A DNA stretch of 64,000 bases from Dyella_D sp052115385 (GTDB lineage: Bacteria; Pseudomonadota; Gammaproteobacteria; Xanthomonadales; Rhodanobacteraceae): contig NZ_JBFRGP010000016.1 of NCBI RefSeq assembly GCF_052115385.1, forward strand, positions 18,817 to 82,816, read 5' to 3'. Both the position numbers and the translations under genes were made by a program. The notes under the pieces were generated by a model, which saw only the letters and a list, made by a program, of their open reading frames with translations, searched no databases and was not told where the DNA came from. This document shows, piece after piece, positions 28,441 through 35,702 of the stretch. Each line of letters opens with the position of its first letter. The stretch's first letter is position 1.

Positions 28441-29631
28441 ATGCTCAATCTGCTCCGCTCCTGGCTGACGCCGGCGCCGGATTCGCGTGTCGCGACGATC
28501 CAGCGGCAGGGCAAATCGGTGTGGGCCGAGGGCGTCCACCTGCTGTGGTCGGTGTGGGTATTCATCACGCCCGCCATGGGCAGCCACTACGACCTCAAGT
28601 GGCTGCTGCTCACGCTGCTGTCCTATCCGCTGTTCCTGATGCTGTTCGCCAAGTCGATGCTCGCTTCGCGGAGGGTCGCCCCGCGCTACGCGCTCGGCCT
28701 GATGGTGATGAGTATCGGGCTGGCGCCGTGGTATCCGAGCGGCATGGCGTATTTCATCTACGGCTGCGTGTCGTACAGCATGGCCAGCGCGAAGCGGATC
28801 GGACCGCTGCTGCTGCGCCTGCTGCTGGGCAACGCCGCCTATGTGGCGATGGCGGGAAGCGTCGGCTATCCGTGGCAGGCGCTGGTGTCCGTGCCGTGCA
28901 TGACCATCATCATCGCCATCATCACCCACGTCGAGCGCATCGCGCACGAGAAGGACGTGGCGCTGAAGCTGTCGCAGGAAGAAGTGCGCCGCCTCGCCGC
29001 CACCGCCGAGCGCGAGCGCATCGGCCGCGACCTGCACGACCTGTTGGGACATACGCTGTCGCTGATCACGCTGAAGCTGGAGCTGTCGCGCAAGCTGTTC
29101 GACCGCGACACCGAAGCGGCCAAGCGCGAAGTGGCGGAAGCCGAGCGCGTCGCTCGCCACGCGCTGGCCGAGGTGCGTTCGGCGGTGACCGGCATCCGCG
29201 CCACCGACCTCGCCGCCGAACTGGCCGCGGCGCGCCTGCTGCTGGAATCTTCCCGCGTGCACCTGGATTACGTGGCGCCGCCCACCGACCTGCCGGTGGA
29301 GATCGAGCGCGGCCTGTCGCTGATCTTGCGCGAGGCCGCGACCAATATCGCGCGCCATGCGCAGGCCAGCAGGGCGCGGATCGATCTCGAACGCGATGCC
29401 TACACGCTGCGCCTGCGGGTGAGCGACGACGGCCGCGGCGGTGTCGGCGACGACGGCAATGGCTTGTGCGGCATGCGCGAACGCGTGCGTGCGCTGGGTG
29501 GCCTGCTGAGCATCGAATCGCCGCGCGGCCGCGGCACCGTGCTGCTGATCACCGTGCCCCTGCCGCAGCCGAAACTGCTGCCGACCGCCGCGCCGATCAG
29601 CGCCCCCCGGCAGCAGTCCACGAGCGTGTGA
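28441..29631 (+). CDS. DesK-like sensor histidine kinase 1
   Basis: Protein of 396 aa from ATG 28441 (AGGA 8 nt upstream). The N-terminal half has four to five membrane helices. A HisKA_3 dimerisation domain follows, with the phosphorylated His in ERERIGRDLHDLLGHTLSL, and then an ATPase domain (REAATNIARHAQAS; SDDGRGG; GLCGMRERVRALGG). This is the NarL/DesK class that senses membrane state or envelope drugs. The next gene is a paralogue with the same architecture. Confidence 0.93.
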   Translation: MLNLLRSWLTPAPDSRVATIQRQGKSVWAEGVHLLWSVWVFITPAMGSHYDLKWLLLTLLSYPLFLMLFAKSMLASRRVAPRYALGLMVMSIGLAPWYPSGMAYFIYGCVSYSMASAKRIGPLLLRLLLGNAAYVAMAGSVGYPWQALVSVPCMTIIIAIITHVERIAHEKDVALKLSQEEVRRLAATAERERIGRDLHDLLGHTLSLITLKLELSRKLFDRDTEAAKREVAEAERVARHALAEVRSAVTGIRATDLAAELAAARLLLESSRVHLDYVAPPTDLPVEIERGLSLILREAATNIARHAQASRARIDLERDAYTLRLRVSDDGRGGVGDDGNGLCGMRERVRALGGLLSIESPRGRGTVLLITVPLPQPKLLPTAAPISAPRQQSTSV

Positions 29632-30791
29632 TGCGCCTGCCGTTCAAGCCCGCACCGGATTCGTTGTACGTCCAGCTGCGCTCGCCGGTGTTCGTGGCGC
29701 GTTCGGCGCTGGGCCAGGCGGCCTGGATCGTGATGCTGCCGCTGGTGCCGCTGGGTACCCACGGCTTCGCCTGGTCGTGGTTCGCGCCGACGCTGCTGAG
29801 CATGCTGGTGTTCCTCTACCTGCATGTGCACGTGTATTTCGGGCCGACGCGGCGCCTGCCCTGGTACGTCGCCGGCATGGCGGCGATGGGGCTGGGCTTG
29901 TGGATGGTCAATCCGATGGGCTTCGGCTACGTGATCACCGCATGCACGGCCTTGTCGGTGACGCCTTCTTTCCGGCTGTGGCTGCGCGGTGCCGCGTCGT
30001 TGATCCTGGTGTCGATGGCGGTGGCGTGGATGTGGGTGGACGTGCCGCTGTGGATCATGCTGGTGGTATCGGTGGCCGGCGTCCTCGGCGGCCTCAGCAA
30101 CTTTCACTACATCAACAATCTGCGCAAGGACGCCGACCTGCGCCTGTCGCAGATGGAAGTACGGCGCCTGGCCATGCTGGCCGAGCGCGAGCGCATCGGC
30201 CGCGACCTGCACGATCTGCTGGGGCATACGCTGTCGCTGGTGGCGATCAAGTCCGAGCTGGCACGGCGCCTGGCGCTGGAAGATCCGCCGCGCGCGCAGC
30301 GCGAAATGGCCGAAGTGGAACGCGTGGCACGCCATGCACTGGCCGAGGTGCGCGCCGCCGTGACCGGCATGCGCCGCAGCGATCTGGCCTCGGAAATCAT
30401 CTCCGCACGGCTGATGCTGGAAGCATCCGGGGTAGGTTTCGAAGGTGAACTGCCAGAAGGTTTCGCACTGTCGCCCGCCATCGAGGCAGCCTTGGCCCTG
30501 GTGCTGCGCGAGGCGGTCACCAATATCCATCGCCACGCCCGCGCCAGCGCGGCCAGCGTGCGTTTCGTCCACGACAAGACAAGGTTCCAGATGCAGATCA
30601 GCGATAACGGTTGCGGCGGACTGGCCGCGCACGGCAACGGCGTCAGCGGCATGCGCGAGCGCGTGCGGGCCCTGGGCGGCAGCCTGGAGATCGATTCGCC
30701 GAAACGGCACGGCACCTGCCTGCGCATCGCGGTGCCGCTGGCCAAGCCGGCCATGGCTGCAGCGCTGAGCCTGCCGGAGAGCGCCGCATGA
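29631..30791 (+). CDS. DesK-like sensor histidine kinase 2
   Basis: Protein of 386 aa whose ATG overlaps the TGA of kinase 1. It has the same layout: membrane helices, HisKA_3 motif ERERIGRDLHDLLGHTLSL (identical to kinase 1), ATPase with REAVTNIHRHARAS and GVSGMRERVRALGG. The membrane halves are much more diverged than the kinase halves. Two kinases feeding one regulator suggests a heterodimer or two input signals. Confidence 0.93.
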   Translation: MRLPFKPAPDSLYVQLRSPVFVARSALGQAAWIVMLPLVPLGTHGFAWSWFAPTLLSMLVFLYLHVHVYFGPTRRLPWYVAGMAAMGLGLWMVNPMGFGYVITACTALSVTPSFRLWLRGAASLILVSMAVAWMWVDVPLWIMLVVSVAGVLGGLSNFHYINNLRKDADLRLSQMEVRRLAMLAERERIGRDLHDLLGHTLSLVAIKSELARRLALEDPPRAQREMAEVERVARHALAEVRAAVTGMRRSDLASEIISARLMLEASGVGFEGELPEGFALSPAIEAALALVLREAVTNIHRHARASAASVRFVHDKTRFQMQISDNGCGGLAAHGNGVSGMRERVRALGGSLEIDSPKRHGTCLRIAVPLAKPAMAAALSLPESAA

Positions 30792-31390
30792 TCCGCGTGC
30801 TGCTGGCCGAAGACCAGGCGATGGTGCGCGGCGCGCTGACCGCGCTGTTGAATCTGGAGTCGGATATCGAAGTGCTCGGTTCCGCCGCGGACGGCGAAGC
30901 CGCGTGGCGCGAACTGCAGCGGCTGAAGCCCGACGTGCTGGTCACCGATATCGAAATGCCGGGCATCACCGGCCTGGAACTGGCCCAGCGCATCCAGCGC
31001 CACGAATTGCCGATGAAGGTGATCATCGTGACCACCTTCGCGCGCCCCGGCTTCCTGCGCCGCGCGCTGGATGCGGGCGTGTCCGGTTATCTGCTGAAGG
31101 ATGCGCCGGCCGAGAACCTGGCCGAGGCGCTGCGCATGGTCCATCGCGGCGGGCGCGCGATCGATCCGCAGCTCGCGCTGGAAGCGTGGTCGGAAGCCGA
31201 CCCCTTGAACGACCGCGAGCGGCAGGTGCTGCGCCTGGCGGGCGAGGGACAGTCGGCGAGCGAGATCGCCGCGCAGTTGAATCTCTCGCACGGCACGGTG
31301 CGCAATTATCTTTCCGAGGCGATCGGCAAATTGGGCGTGGCCAATCGCATCGAGGCGTATCGGCTCGCGCGCCAGAAAGGCTGGCTGTAA
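30788..31390 (+). CDS. DesR-like response regulator (NarL/LuxR family)
   Basis: Regulator of 200 aa. The receiver domain has the acidic pair in LLAEDQ, the phospho-acceptor Asp in PDVLVTDIEMPG (about residue 54) and a Lys in GYLLKDAPAENLAEAL. The C-terminal LuxR helix-turn-helix is LNDRERQVLRLAGEGQSASE..LNLSHGTVRNYLS. Start ATG 30788 overlaps the second kinase. It probably controls the upstream ABC exporter. Confidence 0.96.
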   Translation: MIRVLLAEDQAMVRGALTALLNLESDIEVLGSAADGEAAWRELQRLKPDVLVTDIEMPGITGLELAQRIQRHELPMKVIIVTTFARPGFLRRALDAGVSGYLLKDAPAENLAEALRMVHRGGRAIDPQLALEAWSEADPLNDRERQVLRLAGEGQSASEIAAQLNLSHGTVRNYLSEAIGKLGVANRIEAYRLARQKGWL

Positions 31391-31418
31391 GAATTATTCG
31401 TACGCGTTAAAAAAATGC

Positions 31419-31447
31419 TTGCGCAGATAATCTCGCTCGCGTAATGT
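31419..31447 (+). promoter_or_regulatory. candidate promoter of the slipin-RtcB leader region
   Basis: TTGCGC (31419-31424), 17-bp spacer, TAATGT (31442-31447). It is followed by a leader ORF and attenuator and is the clearest promoter upstream of the locus; the segment is AT-richer than its surroundings. Confidence 0.5.
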
Positions 31448-31503
31448 TCGCGCCTTCGCCAATACCGGCGATGTGCATTAACTGAAAAGGCCAGGATCAA
31501 ACC

Positions 31504-31608
31504 ATGTCGTTCCATCCCACCCACCGCCTGCTGCCCTCGCGCGATAAGCGCGACGAACAGCCGTGCATGCGGCGGACGAAGGACGACCGTTTCATCCACA
31601 CCGACTGA
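31504..31608 (+). CDS. 34-aa leader peptide candidate
   Basis: ATG 31504 has AGGA 7 nt upstream; the frame ends at TGA 31608. Of 34 residues 6 are Arg, 5 Asp, 3 His and 2 Lys, and there is no hydrophobic segment. The stop codon lies inside the first arm of a chain of alternative hairpins that ends in an intrinsic terminator, so the position of the ribosome could decide which hairpins form. It could instead be a free small protein. I do not recognise a family. Confidence 0.5.
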   Translation: MSFHPTHRLLPSRDKRDEQPCMRRTKDDRFIHTD

Positions 31609-31693
31609 TCTCACGCTTGCGCGGAGATCGGTCACCCCGATCTCCCGAGGCAAGGCGAACGCCCTCGGGTCACCACCCGGGGGCGTTTTGTTT
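31607..31693 (+). promoter_or_regulatory. attenuator with mutually exclusive hairpins
   Basis: Five segments can pair in two registers. Segment 1 GATCTC (31607-31612) can pair with part of segment 2, GGAGATCGG (31623-31631), which also pairs with CCGATCTCC (31637-31645). CCCGAGG (31644-31650) can pair with CCTCGGG (31663-31669), part of the terminator arm. The terminator itself is a 13-bp stem (31658-31670 with 31675-31687, one G-T pair) followed by TTGTTT. A ribosome at the leader stop codon would favour termination; one stalled earlier would favour readthrough. Confidence 0.6.
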
Positions 31694-31740
31694 CTGGCGT
31701 TCGCAGGGAAGAGTTCATGCACCGAAAGGTGATGACAAAA

Positions 31741-31867
31741 CCGATCATCGGAAGACCACTTCCGCCCTGAAGCATCCGGCCGCGCCCCGGCCGAGGCAGG
31801 GGCGACCGCGAGCGGCGCAGGGATGCGCTGTGCCTTGATGCTTCGGCACGGGCGGGCGGGTGATCGG
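31741..31867 (+). ncRNA. predicted structured RNA segment upstream of tRNA-like elements
   Basis: Nested complementary arms CCGATCA (31741-31747)/TGATCGG (31861-31867) and AAGCATC (31770-31776)/GATGCTT (31837-31843) enclose local hairpins GGAAG/CTTCC and GGCCG/CGGCC. No plausible coding frame is present. The fold was found by eye and is not matched to a known family; it may be an independent RNA or part of a long leader. Confidence 0.35.
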
Positions 31868-32040
31868 CAGTGTCTCAACAGGATTCGGGTGCGTTGCACC
31901 CACACGCATGACCGGTTGGCGACAGCCGGCCATACGAAGCATCGCCACGACAGGCTCCAGCGGTACGGGTTCCCACGCCCGTCCGGTGCGCGCGGCTTTG
32001 CCGGCAGCGTATGCCGGGCCTGCACGTTCGGTGTTTCGCA

Positions 32041-32114
32041 AAGACGTTAGCTCAGTCGGGAAGAGCATTGGCTTCGTATGCCATTGGACGCCGGTTCGAA
32101 TCCGGCACGTCGCC
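32041..32114 (+). tRNA. tRNA-like element 1 (anticodon CGU, Thr type), defective acceptor stem
   Basis: The D arm (GCTC/GAGC), T arm (GCCGG/CCGGC, loop TTCGAAT) and anticodon loop TTCGTAT are all intact, but the acceptor stem has only five pairs. Its first two positions (A, A) face C and G, and no CCA is encoded. The anticodon stem opens with a T-T mismatch. Thr identity needs a G1-C72/C2-G71 start, which is absent. Genuine tRNAs in this window encode CCA and pair fully. It sits 2 nt before a second such element and upstream of slipin-rtcB, so it is more likely a tRNA mimic or RtcB-related RNA than a working tRNA. Confidence 0.7.
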
Positions 32115-32115
32115 G

Positions 32116-32189
32116 ATTTGGATAGCTCAGACGGGTAGAGCACCGGCATCGGATGCCGGCTGTCGCGGGTTCGAATCCCGCTCCAAGAC
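32116..32189 (+). tRNA. tRNA-like element 2 (anticodon CGG, Pro type), no CCA
   Basis: The cloverleaf has perfect D (GCTC/GAGC), anticodon (CCGGC/GCCGG) and T (GCGGG/CCCGC) stems. The anticodon loop ATCGGAT gives CGG. The acceptor has six pairs including a T-G wobble, and position 1 faces A-A. The expected NCCA end is replaced by CACC. Base 37 is A, whereas bacterial tRNA-Pro with this anticodon carries G. It begins 2 nt after element 1, so both must be processed from one transcript. Confidence 0.7.
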
Positions 32190-32192
32190 ACC

Positions 32193-32533
32193 GGGAGCGC
32201 AAGCTCCCTCACCAGGAAGCGCCCCGTGCGGCGCCGATGGTTTCATCAAGGACGATGAGTCATCGACACCGCAGCAGAAGCCACGCCGGAGCGTCGACCC
32301 GAGAGCGGGCGGACGGTCGCCGGCAAGCGGACGGTTCGCCGTGCCGCGGACAGCGTCCGTCTCCCCGGGGGAGGCGCGACGGTCCCGCGTCGCCAACGCC
32401 AGGGGTGCTTCCACCTTATTAATCAAAGCGGCCATGAAAATGCCTATGGCCGATTATCCCGCAAGGGAGGGCGAACTGCGCCCATCGATTATCAAGCAGG
32501 TTTTTCGCGCGCCGTGGACTGCTCGTGCGAAAA
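32193..32533 (+). other. hairpin-rich non-coding stretch between tRNA-like pair and slipin gene
   Basis: No credible gene lies in these 340 bases. Several small stems follow each other: GGGAGC/GCTCCC with a GCAA loop (32193-32208), ACGG/CCGT with a TTCG loop (32331-32342), CGGAC/GTCCG (32347-32359), a CTCCC/GGGAG stem near 32362-32374, GGCCAT/ATGGCC (32430-32451) and TTTTCGC/GCGAAAA (32502-32533). The octamer TTAATCAA occurs at 32418 and 32537. It is probably the 5' leader of the slipin mRNA or further RNA species. Confidence 0.45.
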
Positions 32534-32579
32534 GCATTAATCAAGGCAGGCCGAATTACGGGATAAAGGAGTCATTCCC

Positions 32580-33704
32580 ATGTTATGGATCAAGCAAATC
32601 GTGGTCGGCGACGGCGAGCGCGGTTTGCTGTACCGCAACCGTCGACTGCAGCGCGTGCTCGCCCCGGGCCTGTACCGCTGTTTCGATCCGCTCGGCCGCG
32701 TCGCGGTCGTCCTGCACAACGTGGCGCGCGCGGAGTACGCCGGCAGCGATGCCGAGGTGCTGCTGGCGGGCATGGATACGCGGTTGGCGCCGCGCTTCCT
32801 GATTGCCGACGTCGGCGTGGACCAGGTCGGCCTGGTACTGAAGAACGGCAAGCTCGAAGACGTGCTGGCGCCGGGTACCCGCAAGCTGTACTGGAAAGAG
32901 CTGGTGCCGGTGGAACTGCGCCTGGTGCCGCTGGCCGGCACGCTGGAAGTGCAGGCCGACGTGGTCAATCGCCTGCGCCAGCTCGGTGTGCTGTCGAAAG
33001 TCGCCCTGGCGGTCGAGGTACCGGCGGAAGCGGCCGGCCTGCTGTTCCTGGACGGCAAGCTGGTGCGCACCCTGGCGCCGGGCAGCTACGCGTTCTGGCA
33101 ATTCCGCAAGAACGTGGCCGCCGAGGTGATCGACCTGCGCGTGCAGTCGCTGGAAGTGTCGGGCCAGGAACTGCTGACCCGCGACAAGGTGAGCCTGCGC
33201 GTGAACCTGGCCGCCAGCCTGCGCGTGACCGACCCGGTCGCCGCGCGTACCAAGGTGGCCAAGTACGCCGACTACATCTATCGCGAGCTGCAGTACGGCC
33301 TGCGCAAGGCGGTGTCGGTCAAGACGCTGGACGAACTGCTCGGCGACAAGGCCTCGCTCGATGCCGACATCTTCGCCTACGTGTACAGCCGCGTGGCCGA
33401 GCTGGGCGTGGAAGTGCTCGGGGTCGGCATCAAGGACGTGATCCTGCCGGGCGAGATGAAGGAGATCCTCAACAGCGTGGTGCAGGCGGAGAAGGCGGCC
33501 CAGGCCAACGTGATCCGCCGCCGCGAGGAGGCGAACGCCACGCGTTCCCTGCTCAACACCGCCAGGCTGATCGAGGAGAGTCCGGTGCTGATGCGCCTGA
33601 AGGAATTGGAGGCGCTGGAGAAGGTCACCGAGAAGATCGACAAGCTCACTGTGTTCGGCGGCCTGGATGGCGTGCTGAGGCAGCTGGTTACGTTGAAGGA
33701 GTAA
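32580..33704 (+). CDS. slipin/SPFH (band 7) family protein without membrane anchor
   Basis: Protein of 374 aa; ATG 32580 has AAGGAG 8 nt upstream. The SPFH core (LRVQSLEVSGQELLTRDKVSLRVN, then LRKAVSVKTLDELLGDK and GVGIKDVILPGEMKEILN) and a coiled-coil stretch (EKAAQANVIRRREEANATRSLL) match stomatin/slipin. Unusually there is no N-terminal hydrophobic helix. Instead three copies of a motif of the form GLxxxxGKLxxVLAPGxY occur near residues 15-32, 84-101 and 153-170. SPFH proteins build oligomeric rings. Directly followed by rtcB, it belongs to a known slipin-RtcB association whose mechanism is unclear. Confidence 0.9.
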   Translation: MLWIKQIVVGDGERGLLYRNRRLQRVLAPGLYRCFDPLGRVAVVLHNVARAEYAGSDAEVLLAGMDTRLAPRFLIADVGVDQVGLVLKNGKLEDVLAPGTRKLYWKELVPVELRLVPLAGTLEVQADVVNRLRQLGVLSKVALAVEVPAEAAGLLFLDGKLVRTLAPGSYAFWQFRKNVAAEVIDLRVQSLEVSGQELLTRDKVSLRVNLAASLRVTDPVAARTKVAKYADYIYRELQYGLRKAVSVKTLDELLGDKASLDADIFAYVYSRVAELGVEVLGVGIKDVILPGEMKEILNSVVQAEKAAQANVIRRREEANATRSLLNTARLIEESPVLMRLKELEALEKVTEKIDKLTVFGGLDGVLRQLVTLKE

Positions 33705-33758
33705 AACACCGGTGCGGCACAGGGAAGCGCTGCATCGGCCCCATCAGGAATCAAGGAC

Positions 33759-34964
33759 ATGAGTACCTCATATCAACTTTTGCACGCCGAAGGCGCCAAG
33801 CCGATCAAGGGCTGGGTGGACGGCGTGCCGCTGGAAGCGCAGGCGCAGGCGCAGTTGCGCAACATCGCGGCGCTGCCGTTCGTCGGCCCGTGGCTGGCGG
33901 TGATGCCCGACGTGCATCTGGGCAAGGGCGCCACGGTGGGCTCGGTGGTGCCGACGCGCGGGGCGATCATCCCGGCGGCGGTCGGCGTGGACATCGGCTG
34001 CGGCATGGCCGCGGTGCGTACCAGCTTGCGCGCGGTCGATCTGCCGGACAGCCTGGCGCAGCTGCGTTCGAGCATCGAGCGCGGCGTGCCGGTGGGCAAC
34101 GGCGAGCACCGCAGGACCCCGGACAGCGTCGGCACGCGCCTGGTGCAGTCCGGCCTGGCGCAGCGGCTGGAGACGATCAAGGCGAAGCACCGCAAGATCC
34201 GCACCGACAAGATGGAGCGGCAGCTGGGCACGCTCGGCGGCGGCAACCACTTCATCGAACTGTGCCTGGATGAAGAAGATCGCGTGTGGGTGATGCTGCA
34301 CTCCGGCTCGCGCGGCACCGGCAACCTGATCGGCACCTATTTCATCGAGCGGGCGCGCGAACAGTTGGCGCATCGCGTGCTGGGCTTCCACCTGCCGGAC
34401 CGCGACCTGGCCTTCTTCATGGAGGGCGAGCCGCTGTTCGATGATTACGTGGAAGCGGTGTCCTGGGCGCAGGACTACGCGCGGCACAACCGCGAGGCGA
34501 TGATGGCGCGGGTGTTGAACGAGCTGCGCCATCGCCTGCCGAAGTTCCAGCTGGACAAGCTGGCGGTGAACTGCCACCACAACTACGTGCAGCGCGAGAC
34601 GCACTTCGGCGAGTCGCTGCTGGTCACCCGCAAGGGCGCGGTCAGTGCCCGCGCGGGCGAGCTGGGCATCATTCCCGGCAGCATGGGCACCAAGAGCTAC
34701 ATCGTGCGCGGCAAGGGCAATGCGGACAGCTTCCATAGTTGCAGCCACGGCGCCGGCCGCGTCATGAGCCGCGGCATGGCCAAGCAGAGCATCACCCTGG
34801 CCCAGCATCGCGAGGCCACGGCGCACGTGGAGTGCCGCAAGGATTCCGGCGTGCTCGACGAATCGCCGGCTGCCTACAAGTCGATCGACGCGGTGATGGC
34901 CGCGCAGATCGACCTGGTGGAAGTGGTGCATACGTTGCGGCAGGTGTTGTGCGTGAAGGGCTGA
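33759..34964 (+). CDS. rtcB: RNA-splicing ligase RtcB
   Basis: GTP- and Mn-dependent ligase joining 2',3'-cyclic-phosphate (or 3'-phosphate) and 5'-OH RNA ends; used for repair of cut tRNA and rRNA. The 401 aa contain metal ligands in MPDVHLGKG (about 49-57), GVDIGCGM (Cys81), GGGNHFIEL (His165), HSGSRGTGN (His182) and NCHHN (about 272-276), and the guanylate-accepting His in SHGAGRVMSRG (His331). All catalytic residues are present. No rtcA or rtcR is adjacent; the partner is the slipin 54 bp upstream, plus the tRNA-like elements. Confidence 0.97.
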   Translation: MSTSYQLLHAEGAKPIKGWVDGVPLEAQAQAQLRNIAALPFVGPWLAVMPDVHLGKGATVGSVVPTRGAIIPAAVGVDIGCGMAAVRTSLRAVDLPDSLAQLRSSIERGVPVGNGEHRRTPDSVGTRLVQSGLAQRLETIKAKHRKIRTDKMERQLGTLGGGNHFIELCLDEEDRVWVMLHSGSRGTGNLIGTYFIERAREQLAHRVLGFHLPDRDLAFFMEGEPLFDDYVEAVSWAQDYARHNREAMMARVLNELRHRLPKFQLDKLAVNCHHNYVQRETHFGESLLVTRKGAVSARAGELGIIPGSMGTKSYIVRGKGNADSFHSCSHGAGRVMSRGMAKQSITLAQHREATAHVECRKDSGVLDESPAAYKSIDAVMAAQIDLVEVVHTLRQVLCVKG

Positions 34965-34989
34965 ATGCTTCGCGCCGACAGTTGTTCGA

Positions 34990-35014
34990 CGCCGCCTCCG
35001 GGCGGCGTTTTTTT
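34990..35014 (+). terminator. rho-independent terminator after rtcB
   Basis: CGCCGCC/GGCGGCG stem (34990-34996/35001-35007) with TCCG loop and seven T residues. Confidence 0.93.
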
Positions 35015-35040
35015 ATGGCGTTGACCCGACGCATCGCATT

Positions 35041-35071
35041 GTTGGGGTTCGCTTTGCTCACCCCAACCTAC
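35041..35071. repeat. single REP-type unit
   Basis: A 31-bp unit of the same family as at 20.5 kb with a variant core (GCTTTGCTC). It lies between the rtcB terminator and the convergent small gene, and touches the 3' end of that gene. Confidence 0.83.
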
Positions 35072-35364
35072 GCCGAGGGTTGCGCCGTCTCATGCTGTAT
35101 CTGCTGCCACTGCATGCGCAGATGTGCCTGCGTCGCGCAGCGTGCGCCCATGTCGATAAACGCACCGATGCTTTCAAGCATGATCGGCAAGCGCTTCTTA
35201 TCTATCTTGCCGCGTTCATGAGCCAGGTCAGCCAGCAGTTGAATCGCGTTGTGCGCGTACCGCAGCCACTCGGTGGCATCGTTCAACAACGTGTCCGGCC
35301 CCGCATCGGGGTCGGAAAAATAATTTGCGTGGCGGGTGATCCACGGTTCGCCAAAGGTGTTCAT
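35068..35364 (-). CDS. small conserved protein of unknown function
   Basis: Protein of 98 aa from ATG 35364 (AAGGAG 6 nt upstream); longer frames upstream have no site. It starts MNTFGEPWITRHANYFSDPD and is mostly amphipathic helix (WLRYAHNAIQLLADLAHE, ESIGAFIDMGARCATQAHL). It recalls small stand-alone helical proteins of pseudomonads and xanthomonads, but I cannot name a domain. Soluble; no signal peptide. Its 3' end borders a REP unit. Confidence 0.72.
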   Translation of the reverse strand: MNTFGEPWITRHANYFSDPDAGPDTLLNDATEWLRYAHNAIQLLADLAHERGKIDKKRLPIMLESIGAFIDMGARCATQAHLRMQWQQIQHETAQPSA

Positions 35365-35401
35365 AAGCAGCTCCTTGCCAAGCGCCGCATCCTCGCTCCG
35401 T

Positions 35402-35434
35402 AAAACGGCACGCCGCCAACAGCTCGGCGTGCCG
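35402..35434 (-). terminator. terminator/attenuator upstream of the 98-aa gene
   Basis: CGGCACGCC (35406-35414) is complementary to GGCGTGCCG (35426-35434); read on the minus strand it ends in TTTTA. It lies 38 bp before the gene start and after a short candidate ORF, so it may attenuate. Confidence 0.55.
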
Positions 35435-35600
35435 CCGACCTTACGGACTCGAAGATTCACCGACGGCCCAAAGCATGGGCGCCGGGCGGCTTGATTGAGG
35501 AAGTGGGGTGTGGCTTTGGAAGCTTTCGCCGTTGCGCAAGGCAACGCGCCGGGTTACACGGCTCGGAACATTCCTGCGAAAACTCTTAGGCCGCGGTTCT

Positions 35601-35702
35601 TCAACCGTGTCCGCGATGTCGTCGGACGGCCCGGATGTTCGGTGGGTGTGTCGTCCTGGGGATCGACGAGCGCGTCGGTGCCGTATGATCTGGGGTAGCC
35701 AT
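35601..35702 (-). CDS. candidate 33-aa small ORF
   Basis: ATG at 35702 has AGGAG 7-8 nt upstream on the minus strand. The product is rich in Pro, Thr, Arg and His without known motifs. An overlapping frame (stop at 35554) reads through a more protein-like sequence but lacks a start, so a frameshifted gene is also possible. Confidence 0.28.
   Translation of the reverse strand: MATPDHTAPTRSSIPRTTHPPNIRAVRRHRGHG

Noticed and set aside
31958..32040. Possible third, degenerate tRNA-like element (core similar to GGC..CGTATGCC of element 1)
   Set aside because: A CCGGC/GCCGG stem with loop AGCGTAT resembles an anticodon arm, but position 33 is G, and no D or T arm can be drawn.
32011..32802. 263-codon frame across the tRNA-like elements into slipin
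   Set aside because: Its sequence follows the T-arm TTCGAATCC pattern repeatedly and ends inside slipin in another frame; it is a by-product of the RNA elements.
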